From: Cobetia amphilecti
GTDB taxonomy: Bacteria; Pseudomonadota; Gammaproteobacteria; Pseudomonadales; Halomonadaceae
Reading direction: 5' to 3' (one strand)
Length of the DNA: 64,000 bases
NCBI RefSeq assembly: GCF_030010415.1
Contig: NZ_JASCSA010000015.1
Made by a program: the position numbers and the translations under genes
Notes under the pieces: model-generated
Databases searched by the model: none
What the model was told of the DNA's origin: nothing
What the model saw: only the letters and a program-made list of their open reading frames with translations
Part shown: in pieces, positions 36,662-44,101 of the stretch
Position numbering within the stretch: position 1 is the first letter of the stretch
Layout of the letters: the number at the start of each line of letters is the position of its first letter

Positions 36662-37675
36662 TCACAGCACCGCCATGGCGGATGGCTGCTCCGCTTGGTT
36701 GTCGTGGGACTCGAACGCGACCGGGTTGCGCAGCGCGCGCCCGAAGGTCGGCAGTTCGATCTCGAAGCGGTCTCCCTCCTGCACCTTGATCTGATCGGCG
36801 AAGCTCAGCGTGGCGGTCCCGAAGAAGTGCACATGCAGGTCACCGGGCGCGCGGAACTGGGCGTACTTGAAGTGGTGGTGTTCCAGGTTGGCCAGGCTGT
36901 GGGCCATGTTGGCCTCACCGGTCAGGAAGGGCTTCTCCCACAGGGTCTGGCCTTCGCGAGTGATGCGGCTGGTGCCTTCCAGGTGTTGGGGCAGTTCGCC
37001 GATCAGCAGCTCAGGCCCGTAGCTGCAGGCGCGCAGCTTGGAGTGGGCCAGCCACAGGTAGTTGGCGCGCTCGGTGATGTGGTCGGAGAACTCGTTGCCC
37101 ACGGCGTAGCCGATACGGTGCGGCTGGCCATTGGCATCGTTGAGGTACAGGCCGACCAGCTCGGGCTCTTCGCCGGCATCCTCGGCGAAGGCCGGCACGC
37201 TGATCGCGGTTTCCGGCGCGACCACGATGCTGCCGTCACCCTTGTAGAACCATTCCGGCTGCGCGCCGACCTGACCCGCGGCGGGCTTGCCGCCCTCGAG
37301 GCCCATGCGGAACATGCGCATCGAGTCGGTGACGTTGGCGTCATTCTCGCTCTGTGCCTGGGCGGCGGCATGCATGGCATCGCGGGTGTCAGCACTGCCC
37401 AGGTGGGTCAGGCCGGTGCCGGTGACGGTGCAGCGCGCGCGGTCGGGGTGGGTGACCGGCGGCAGCAGTTCGCGGCGGTCGATCGCCTGCTTGTAGTCGA
37501 CCAGGGTGTGCGAGTAGTGCTGTTCGATCAGCGCGCTGAGCCCGATGCCCAGCTCGATGGCGCGGGAGGCCAGCTCATAGGTGCCACCGGGGAAGTCGAG
37601 CAGGCGCAGCTGGTCGCGGCTTTCGACCACGGCGACCCGCGGGCCATTGGCGGTGCGAAGTTGGACGAGTCTCAT
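36662..37675 (-). CDS. AraD1/FAH-family 2-keto-3-deoxy acid dehydratase or hydrolase
   Basis: A 337-residue fumarylacetoacetate-hydrolase-fold protein of the AraD1/GguC type (MRLVQLRTANGPRVAVVES at the start; GTGLTHLGSADTRDAMH, PEWFYKGDGSIV, VGLYLNDANGQPHRIGYAVGNEF; C-terminal domain with HFFGTATLSFAD). Members dehydrate 2-keto-3-deoxypentonates to 2-oxoglutarate semialdehyde. Other FAH proteins hydrolyse diketo-deoxyrhamnonate. The ketoglutarate semialdehyde dehydrogenase in the same cluster favours the dehydratase role. It lies 10 bp after the RhmD-type dehydratase. Confidence 0.85.
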   Translation of the reverse strand: MRLVQLRTANGPRVAVVESRDQLRLLDFPGGTYELASRAIELGIGLSALIEQHYSHTLVDYKQAIDRRELLPPVTHPDRARCTVTGTGLTHLGSADTRDAMHAAAQAQSENDANVTDSMRMFRMGLEGGKPAAGQVGAQPEWFYKGDGSIVVAPETAISVPAFAEDAGEEPELVGLYLNDANGQPHRIGYAVGNEFSDHITERANYLWLAHSKLRACSYGPELLIGELPQHLEGTSRITREGQTLWEKPFLTGEANMAHSLANLEHHHFKYAQFRAPGDLHVHFFGTATLSFADQIKVQEGDRFEIELPTFGRALRNPVAFESHDNQAEQPSAMAVL

Positions 37676-37685
37676 GATGGCTTCC

Positions 37686-38858
37686 TCATTCGATGATGTT
37701 GAACTGATCGAAGTAGTCGCTGTTCAGCTCGAGGCCCAAACCCGGGGTCTCTTCGTCGAGGTCGATGAAGCCGTTCACCGGCTCCGGGTCGCCCTTGAAG
37801 ATGTAGTAGAAGAGCTCGTTGCCGATCTCGACATCATGCACCGGGAAGTACTCACTCATCGGAGAGGCCAGTGAGGCCATGGTCAGGTGGTAGTTGTGCA
37901 TCTGGCCGGCGTGCGGGATGACCGGCACGCTGAAGGACTCGGCGAGGGCGTTGATCTTGCGCGCGGCGGTGATGCCACCGACCCGGTTGGTGTCGTACTG
38001 GATGACGGAGACGGCGCGCTTTTCCAGCAGCTGGCGGAAGCCGTAATGGGTGAATTCGTGCTCGCCGCCGGAGATGGGAATGCTGGTCAGCTGATTGAGT
38101 TCGGCGTAGCCATCGATGTCATCGGCGATCACCGGCTCTTCCAGCCAGCGCGGCTGGAAGCGTTCCAGCTTCGGCAACATGCGCTTGGCGTAGTCCAGGT
38201 TCCAGCCCATGTAGCACTCGAGCATCAGGTCGACATCCTCGCCGATGACCTCACGCACAGCGGCCACGCTATCCAGGTTGGCACGCACACCTTCGACCCC
38301 ATCACGCGGACCGTAGCCGAAGCGCATCTTCATGGCGGTGAAGCCTTGATCCAGATAGGACTGGGCCTCTTCCTGCATGTCCTTGAGGTCGGTGCGGTAG
38401 AGCTTGGAGGCGTAGCAGGGAATCTTCTCCTTGGTACGTCCGCCCAGCAGCTTGAAGACCGGCTTGCCGACCGCCTTGCCCATGATGTCCCAGATGGCGA
38501 TGTCGACGCCGGAGATGGCGGCCATGCCGATGCCCTTGCGGCCCCAGGCGTGGGTGGAGCGGTACATGCGCTGCCACAGGTATTCGTAGTCGAAGGGGTC
38601 CTGACCGATGAGCAGCGGCGTGAGGTACTGATCGATGATCGCCTTGGCGATGCGCGGCGCCAGCGCCACGTTGCCCAGCCCGACCAGGCCGTTGTCGGTC
38701 TCGATCTCCACTACCGTCCAGCCGTGGAAGCGGAAGGTGCCCATCGAGTCGCCCTTGTCCCATAGCTCGTCCATGGCGTTGGAGCAGAAGTGGGCGGTCG
38801 GGGGGACGGTGTGGCCTTTCCATTCGAAGACGCGGGTTCTGACGTTGGTGATCTTCAT
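37686..38858 (-). CDS. Enolase-superfamily sugar acid dehydratase, RhmD/L-lyxonate type
   Basis: A 390-residue mandelate-racemase-subgroup enzyme. The sequence follows L-rhamnonate dehydratase: KMRFGYGPRDGVEGVRANLD, metal ligands in LMLECYMGWN, LEEPVIADD and SGGEHEFTHYGF, the catalytic His in PVIPHAGQMHNYHLTMASLASP, and VGNELFYYIF-like IGNELFYYIFKGDPEPV. RhmD-type enzymes accept L-rhamnonate, L-mannonate and L-lyxonate. With an AraD1-type enzyme and KGSADH nearby, a pentonate such as L-lyxonate is the best guess. No rhamnose aldolase genes are visible in this window. Confidence 0.9.
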   Translation of the reverse strand: MKITNVRTRVFEWKGHTVPPTAHFCSNAMDELWDKGDSMGTFRFHGWTVVEIETDNGLVGLGNVALAPRIAKAIIDQYLTPLLIGQDPFDYEYLWQRMYRSTHAWGRKGIGMAAISGVDIAIWDIMGKAVGKPVFKLLGGRTKEKIPCYASKLYRTDLKDMQEEAQSYLDQGFTAMKMRFGYGPRDGVEGVRANLDSVAAVREVIGEDVDLMLECYMGWNLDYAKRMLPKLERFQPRWLEEPVIADDIDGYAELNQLTSIPISGGEHEFTHYGFRQLLEKRAVSVIQYDTNRVGGITAARKINALAESFSVPVIPHAGQMHNYHLTMASLASPMSEYFPVHDVEIGNELFYYIFKGDPEPVNGFIDLDEETPGLGLELNSDYFDQFNIIE

Positions 38859-38918
38859 CGAATTATCCTTGTTGTGGATGGCGTTGATTCAGGTTCATGA
38901 GCGAGAGGCGTGGTCACA

Positions 38919-39947
38919 TCAGGCAGAAGCGGTCTCGAGGCGCAGCGCACGCAGGTTGGTGCCCATGCGCTTGGCGATCGCGAAGGCATTGCGGGTCGGG
39001 TTGACGTCCGCCTTGCCCTGACCGGCGATATCGAAGGCGGTGCCGTGGGCCGGCGTGGTGATGGGAATAGGCAGGCCGCCCTGGACGGTGACGCCGGACT
39101 TGAAGCCCAGCAGCTTGATCGCGATCTGCCCCTGGTCGTGGTACATGGTCACGATGGCGTCGTACTCGCCATCGCGCGCCTTGATAAATATGGTGTCGGC
39201 CGGGAAGGGGCCCTCGACCGGGTAGCCCTGTTCATTGCAGCGCGCGACGGCCGGCGCGATGACGTCGATTTCCTCGCGCCCACAGGTGCCACCTTCACCA
39301 CCGTGGGGATTGAAGGCGGCGACGGCGATGCGCGGGCGTTCGAAGCCGGCCAGTTTCAGCGAGTCATGAATCAGCTGGCTGGCGGCGATGATGCGCTCCT
39401 GGGTGACGTACTCGGCGGCGTCCTTGAGCGGGATGTGCGAGGAGATGCGCGAGGTCCACAGCGTCCCCAGGGTGTTGAACTCGCAGAAATAGCCCTCGAC
39501 TCCCAGTTTCTCCGCGAAGAAGTGCAGCTCGTCCTCATGCCCCAGACCGCCTTTCTTCATCGACAGCTTGTTGAGCGGCGCGAAGCAGATGGCGTCGACT
39601 TCCTCATTCTGGGCCGCCTCCAGGCAGCGGGACAGCACCGCGAGGGTCGAGGCGCCACAGGCGGCGCCTTCCTCAGCCAGCGTCACATCCTGCTGCGCCA
39701 CGCTTTCCACCAGCATCAATGACAGGCCTTCATGCTGGCGGGCCTCGGCGAAGCTTGCGACGCGCGGCAGCTGGGTGAAGAGACCGGCCTGGCGTTGGCC
39801 CTGCTCCCACAGCCACTGATCGCCGACCAGCACGCTGTGGGTTTCGGCGAATTGCTCGGGTTCTGCGACCAGGCGCGCGATCAGCTCCGGACCGATACCG
39901 GCGGGGTCACCAAGAGTGAGGGCAATGACAGGGCGTGTTGCTGACAT
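38919..39947 (-). CDS. PdxA-family dehydrogenase (PdxA2-like)
   Basis: From ATG 39947 it is 342 residues (MSATRPVIALTLGDPAGIGPELI). Metal-ligand histidines lie in RISSHIPLKDA, AFNPHGGEGGTCGREE and VTMYHDQGQIAIK, with TPAHGTAFDIAGQG near the end. An upstream in-frame ATG at 39998 adds 17 polar residues but no ribosome site, whereas AAGGCTGG precedes 39947. Its place at the head of a sugar-acid operon marks it as a PdxA2 paralogue. Relatives oxidise phosphorylated erythronate or threonate; the actual substrate here is uncertain because no kinase gene accompanies it. Confidence 0.88.
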   Translation of the reverse strand: MSATRPVIALTLGDPAGIGPELIARLVAEPEQFAETHSVLVGDQWLWEQGQRQAGLFTQLPRVASFAEARQHEGLSLMLVESVAQQDVTLAEEGAACGASTLAVLSRCLEAAQNEEVDAICFAPLNKLSMKKGGLGHEDELHFFAEKLGVEGYFCEFNTLGTLWTSRISSHIPLKDAAEYVTQERIIAASQLIHDSLKLAGFERPRIAVAAFNPHGGEGGTCGREEIDVIAPAVARCNEQGYPVEGPFPADTIFIKARDGEYDAIVTMYHDQGQIAIKLLGFKSGVTVQGGLPIPITTPAHGTAFDIAGQGKADVNPTRNAFAIAKRMGTNLRALRLETASA

Positions 39948-40010
39948 GTGAATTCCAGCCTTGTGAGAGTTGGCGTTGTTGTTGGTTTCTTCAATCAATT
40001 CGCACTTTAT

Positions 40011-40035
40011 GGTCTGCTGGTTGGTTTACCAGACC
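40011..40035. promoter_or_regulatory. GntR operator candidate, pdxA2 side
   Basis: An inverted repeat with outer arms GGTCTG / CAGACC and inner arms CTGGT-N6-ACCAG. It lies 64 bp before the pdxA2 start and shares CTGGT/ACCAG arms with the site beside the regulator gene. Confidence 0.65.
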
Positions 40036-40140
40036 AGTTGAGATAAAAATTAGCCGAGCCCACGCTGATCGGTCAAGGTTTTCTCGAAAATTGCGACCAT
40101 GGTCGGTTTGTGGATGCGTGATATGCGGTTGTCGGTTATG

Positions 40141-40161
40141 CTGGTATGAAATCTATACCAG
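40141..40161. promoter_or_regulatory. GntR operator candidate, regulator side
   Basis: Perfect 7-bp inverted repeat CTGGTAT-N7-ATACCAG, just 10 bp before the GntR start, overlapping the region before its ribosome site. FadR-type GntR proteins often bind TGGTATACCA-like palindromes, so autoregulation is likely. Confidence 0.75.
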
Positions 40162-40171
40162 TGGAGGCTGC

Positions 40172-40900
40172 ATGAAGCAGACGCCTTTCGCCTTCGAGAA
40201 AGCGCTGAAGAATCAGACCAAGAAGGAAATTCTCGCCGACAAGCTCATCGAGATGATCCTGACGGGCCTGCTGCGCGATGGAGATGAGCTGCCCAGCGAG
40301 CGTGAACTGGCGCAGTTGTTTGAGGTGAGTCGTGAGACGGTGCGCGGTGGGCTGGCGCTGTTGACGGGCTATGGCCTCTTGAATGTCTCGCACGGCAGCA
40401 AGTCACGGGTCTGCGCCAGTGAGGCCGTGATCGACAGCTTCCGCAATCATCCCGCGCGTCAGCAGGGGGATGAGCTTAACAACCTGGATATCGAGAGCGT
40501 CTTCGAGAGCCGGATCGTGGTGGAATCGGCCATCGCCCGCCGCGCCGCGCGGCATATCGATGAGGTCGGGCTCAAGAAGCTGGACGCCTTGCTGGAAGCC
40601 CAGTCACAGCACTTCGACTCGCCGGTGAACTTCCAGCTCTCGGATCAGAACTTCCATCACGTCATCGCCGAATACTCGCGCAACGAGATCCTGATCCGCT
40701 ATGCCGATGAGCTTTATACCTACGCGCTCAACATTCGCCGCCAGGTCATGGCCGAACACGGCTCGATCAAGCGCAGCTATGAAGAGCATGTGCGTATTGT
40801 CGAGGCGCTACGTGCCGGTGACCCGGATGCTGCTGAACGCGCCATGCTCTCGCATATCGATAGCGTGTATTACACGACGAAGGACAAGATGAAGCATTGA
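40172..40900 (+). CDS. FadR-type GntR-family regulator
   Basis: From ATG 40172 (TGGAGG upstream) it is 242 residues. Winged helix at about 15-80 (LRDGDELPSERELAQLFEVSRETVRGGLALL), FCD effector domain after it with metal or ligand positions in ESRIVVESAIARRAARH and SDQNFHHVIAEYSRN. It is divergent from the sugar-acid operon, with two CTGGT/ACCAG palindromes in the gap, so it probably represses that operon until a sugar-acid intermediate binds. The open frame extends upstream to 39935 but that part does not look coding. Confidence 0.92.
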   Translation: MKQTPFAFEKALKNQTKKEILADKLIEMILTGLLRDGDELPSERELAQLFEVSRETVRGGLALLTGYGLLNVSHGSKSRVCASEAVIDSFRNHPARQQGDELNNLDIESVFESRIVVESAIARRAARHIDEVGLKKLDALLEAQSQHFDSPVNFQLSDQNFHHVIAEYSRNEILIRYADELYTYALNIRRQVMAEHGSIKRSYEEHVRIVEALRAGDPDAAERAMLSHIDSVYYTTKDKMKH

Positions 40901-42025
40901 TCACTTCGCATTGCCAGACTCTTCAATCCATTCCTGCTTCAGTACATCCATCAATTCTTCCGCTGGCATTGCCCTGGCCAGCGGGGCCCCTTGCCCCGCC
41001 CATTGCGCCCCGAAACCGGTTTCCCCTTTTGATCTGGCTGCGGCGTTGAGCGCCTTGCCTGCCGCGTAGCTCAGAGGATAGTCCGGTGGGGTGAGGCGTG
41101 AAGGTTCCTCCATCAGGCTGGCGAATCGGTTGGCGAGAATGCGCGCGGGACGGCCCGAGACGATCGAGGTCATTCGCGTGTGATGCGCTGCTGACCCGGT
41201 GAGTGCGTCTCGATAGGCGTCATCGGCGCTGGGTTCCGGGCAGGCGATGAAGACGGTGCCGAGCTGTGCCGCCACGGCGCCACATGCGAGAGCAGCGGCA
41301 ATGCCCGCACCATCCATGATGCCGCCCGCGGCGATGATCGGCAGGTGCGTCTCATGTACCAGCAGCCGTGTCAGTGCGGCAGTACTCAGCTCGGCATCTG
41401 CGGCTTGTGGATCGAACATGCCGCGATGTCCCCCGGCTTCAAACCCTTGCGCCACGATGGCGTCCAGACCAGCTCGTTCAATGGCGATGGCTTCCTCAAG
41501 GCAGGTCGCCGTTGCGAAGAGCGAGATGCCCGCTGTCTTCAAGGCAGCAATGGCCTGCGAAGAGGGGAGTCCGAAGTGGAAGCTGACAATCGGCGGACGA
41601 GTCTCGAGTAACATCGCCAACATGTCAGGATCATCGGCAAAGCTGGTATAGAGCGCATCGAGCTGGGTAGGAGGCTCTGTGTCGAAGGCCTGGAAGTGAG
41701 GGGCCAGCCATTTGAGCCATTCCGTTTGACGTTCTGTGTCATGAACGGGGGCCTGATGCACGAAGACATTGATGTTGAAGGGCTTGTCGGTCAGTGACTG
41801 CAACTCTTGGATCATGCGGCGTGCGCCTGCTGCATCAGTGGCTCCTGCTCCCAGCGAGCCCAGTCCACCGGCATTGCAGACAGCGGCCGCCAACTGTGGA
41901 GTCGAGACCCCGGCCATCGGGGCCTGGATGATCGGCAGCTCGACACCCAGCAGCTCGCCCATGGACGTGCGTTTGCTGTCGGGATTGAGGCTGATTGAGC
42001 CACTGCTTCCCGCTGCTTGCTGCAT
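40901..42025 (-). CDS. Nitronate monooxygenase (2-nitropropane dioxygenase family)
   Basis: A 374-residue FMN-binding TIM barrel of class I NMO. Motifs are VELPIIQAPMAGVSTPQLAAAVCNAGGLGSLGAG, FNINVFVHQAP, GFEAGGHRGMF (with the catalytic-region His), PIIAAGGIMDG, and the TSIVSGRPARILANRF segment. The enzyme oxidises nitronates such as propionate-3-nitronate. It converges on gntR with stop codons exactly adjacent (40898-40900 and 40901-40903), leaving no room for a terminator. Confidence 0.9.
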   Translation of the reverse strand: MQQAAGSSGSISLNPDSKRTSMGELLGVELPIIQAPMAGVSTPQLAAAVCNAGGLGSLGAGATDAAGARRMIQELQSLTDKPFNINVFVHQAPVHDTERQTEWLKWLAPHFQAFDTEPPTQLDALYTSFADDPDMLAMLLETRPPIVSFHFGLPSSQAIAALKTAGISLFATATCLEEAIAIERAGLDAIVAQGFEAGGHRGMFDPQAADAELSTAALTRLLVHETHLPIIAAGGIMDGAGIAAALACGAVAAQLGTVFIACPEPSADDAYRDALTGSAAHHTRMTSIVSGRPARILANRFASLMEEPSRLTPPDYPLSYAAGKALNAAARSKGETGFGAQWAGQGAPLARAMPAEELMDVLKQEWIEESGNAK

Positions 42026-42218
42026 GGTGTTCTCCTCAAGCCTCTAGGGTGTATGGCCTCATCGTACGCTTGACGCAACGCGGTGTGCCAACGTGAGTTT
42101 CGTGGCTGGCCATTGTTTTCCGCGTCTCGATCCCAAAGTCTTGTTCACTGTTTATTCGAATGAGTGAATGCATTGCTCATCCTGACCCGAAAGTTCACCG
42201 GAAAAGGAAAGCACCTCC

Positions 42219-43949
42219 ATGGCACTAACCACATCTTCGTCAGCGTCCGTCTCCGAGATCATCGTCGATTCACTGCTTGAGGCAGGCGCCAAGCGTTGCT
42301 ACGGCATCGTGGGTGACACCATCAACCACTTCACCGACGCCATTCGGCGCTCCGAGATGGAGTGGGTGCATGTGCGGCACGAGGAGGTGGCCGGTTTCGC
42401 GGCAGGGGGCGAGTCCTTCATCAGTGGCGAGCTTTCCTGCTGCGCCGGTACCTGCGGGCCGGGCAGCACACACTTTCTGAATGGCCTGATCGAATCACAC
42501 CGCAACGGCGCGCCGGTGGTGTTCATTGCCTCGCAGATCGATACCAGCGAGATGGGCGTCGGCTTCCCGCAGGATGTGGATCAGAAGGCGCTCTATTCCC
42601 AGTACAGCGTGTTCTGCGATTATCTGACCAACCCCGAGAATGCCCGTCGCATGGTCGCCATCGCGGCGCAGAAGGCGCTGGCGGAAGGCGGGGTCGCGGT
42701 GCTGATCGTGCCGGGGGATCTCTTCACTCAGAAGCCCAAGGGCTCGCTGCCGTGGCGTGCCCATCGCTTTACGCCGGTGATTCGTCCCGGCGAGCAGGAG
42801 CTGGCCGCCGTGGCCGAGGCGCTGAATGCGCCGGGCAAGGTCTCGATCTATGCCGGTATCGGCTGTCAGCATGCGCAGGAGGAAGTGCTGGCGTTGGCAC
42901 GGCGGCTCAAGGCGCCAATAGCCTGGACGTCGCGCGCCAAGGACTTCATCGAGCCGAACAATGAACACGAGGTCGGCATGACCGGCGTGTTCGGGCTGCA
43001 AGGTGGCTACGAGGCCGTCGCGGAGTGTGACACCTTGCTGCTGCTCGGCTGCAGCTTCGCCTGGACCCAGTTCTATCCGGACAAGGCGACGGTGATCCAG
43101 GTCGATCTGGACTCCGGCAAGATCGGTATTCGCCACCCGGTGGATCTCGGGGTCGTCGGTAGCGTCAAGGACACCTGCGCGGCGCTGCTGACCCGCGTCG
43201 ATCCGCGTGATGACAGTGCCTGGCTCGACAGCTGCCGCAAGAAGTATCTCGAGGCGCGTGACGATGCCGCCGTCACCTCCGATGACGAGCGTCTGATCCA
43301 CCCGCAGGAACTGACACTGGCTCTGGATCGCCATGCCAGCGAAGACGCCGTTTTCACTGCCGATGGCGGTAGCCCGATGGTGTGGTGCCTGCGTCATATT
43401 CAGGCCAACGGCAAGCGCCGCACGCTGCCGAGTCTGATGCACGGCACCATGGCCAACGCCTATCCTCAGGCCATCGGCATCCAGAAGGCCTACCCGCAGC
43501 GTCAGGTGATCGCCATGTGCGGCGATGGCGGTCTTGCCATGCTGATGGGGGACCTGCTGACCCTCAAGCAGGAGAAGATCCCGCTCAAGATCGTCATCTT
43601 CAACAACAGCACGCTGGGCTTCGTCGAGCTCGAGCAGAAGGTCGAGGGTATTCTGGATACCTACACCGAGCTCGAGAACCCCGACTTCTCGCTGCTGGCG
43701 CAGTCGATGGGGCTGTGGGGGCGTCGCGTCGAGGAGAAGCACGAGCTGGATGAGGCGGTGCAGAGCCTGCTGGCCCAGGACGGCCCCGGGGTGCTCGAGG
43801 TCAAGGTCAATCGCATGGAGCTGGTGATGCCGCCGCATGTGGAGGCCGGCCAGGTCGCCTCCACCGCGCTCTACTCTGCCAAGGCGGTGCTCAATGGTCG
43901 CATGGATGACGTGGTCGACCTGGTGCGCAACAACTTCACCAAGCGCTGA
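42219..43949 (+). CDS. poxB: Pyruvate dehydrogenase (quinone) / pyruvate oxidase PoxB
   Basis: A 576-residue thiamine diphosphate and FAD flavoenzyme that decarboxylates pyruvate to acetate and feeds electrons to ubiquinone at the membrane. It aligns with E. coli PoxB throughout: RHEEVAGFAAGGESFISGELSCCAGTCGPG, the VGMTGVFG FAD region, HGTMANAYPQAIG, and the thiamine-binding GDGGLAMLMGDLLTLKQ to FNNSTLGFVELE. The C-terminal helix (ALYSAKAVLNGRMDDVVDLVRNNFTKR) corresponds to the lipid-binding peptide. It is transcribed alone and ends in a strong terminator. Confidence 0.93.
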   Translation: MALTTSSSASVSEIIVDSLLEAGAKRCYGIVGDTINHFTDAIRRSEMEWVHVRHEEVAGFAAGGESFISGELSCCAGTCGPGSTHFLNGLIESHRNGAPVVFIASQIDTSEMGVGFPQDVDQKALYSQYSVFCDYLTNPENARRMVAIAAQKALAEGGVAVLIVPGDLFTQKPKGSLPWRAHRFTPVIRPGEQELAAVAEALNAPGKVSIYAGIGCQHAQEEVLALARRLKAPIAWTSRAKDFIEPNNEHEVGMTGVFGLQGGYEAVAECDTLLLLGCSFAWTQFYPDKATVIQVDLDSGKIGIRHPVDLGVVGSVKDTCAALLTRVDPRDDSAWLDSCRKKYLEARDDAAVTSDDERLIHPQELTLALDRHASEDAVFTADGGSPMVWCLRHIQANGKRRTLPSLMHGTMANAYPQAIGIQKAYPQRQVIAMCGDGGLAMLMGDLLTLKQEKIPLKIVIFNNSTLGFVELEQKVEGILDTYTELENPDFSLLAQSMGLWGRRVEEKHELDEAVQSLLAQDGPGVLEVKVNRMELVMPPHVEAGQVASTALYSAKAVLNGRMDDVVDLVRNNFTKR

Positions 43950-44002
43950 ACAAATGACATGAGCCGGTAAGCTGCTCGGTTGTTTCTGCGCAGCAGACAC
44001 GA

Positions 44003-44037
44003 AAGAAGGCCCCGATCCTGTGGATCGGGGCCTTCTT
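44003..44037. terminator. Terminator after poxB
   Basis: Perfect 16-bp stem AAGAAGGCCCCGATCC / GGATCGGGGCCTTCTT with a TGT loop. The A and T ends allow function in both directions, between poxB and the convergent yjbH-like gene. Confidence 0.92.
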
Positions 44038-44101
44038 GTGGGTGCGGCTATCGACCTATGACTCAGGTCGGTTCATTACGTAGGTCAGCTCATGGCGTCG
44101 T

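Noticed and set aside
36632..37696. 354-codon plus-strand frame opposite the FAH gene
   Set aside because: Antisense shadow without its own ribosome site or family.
42495..44000. 501-codon minus-strand frame opposite poxB
   Set aside because: Shadow frame; PoxB on the plus strand aligns over its full length.
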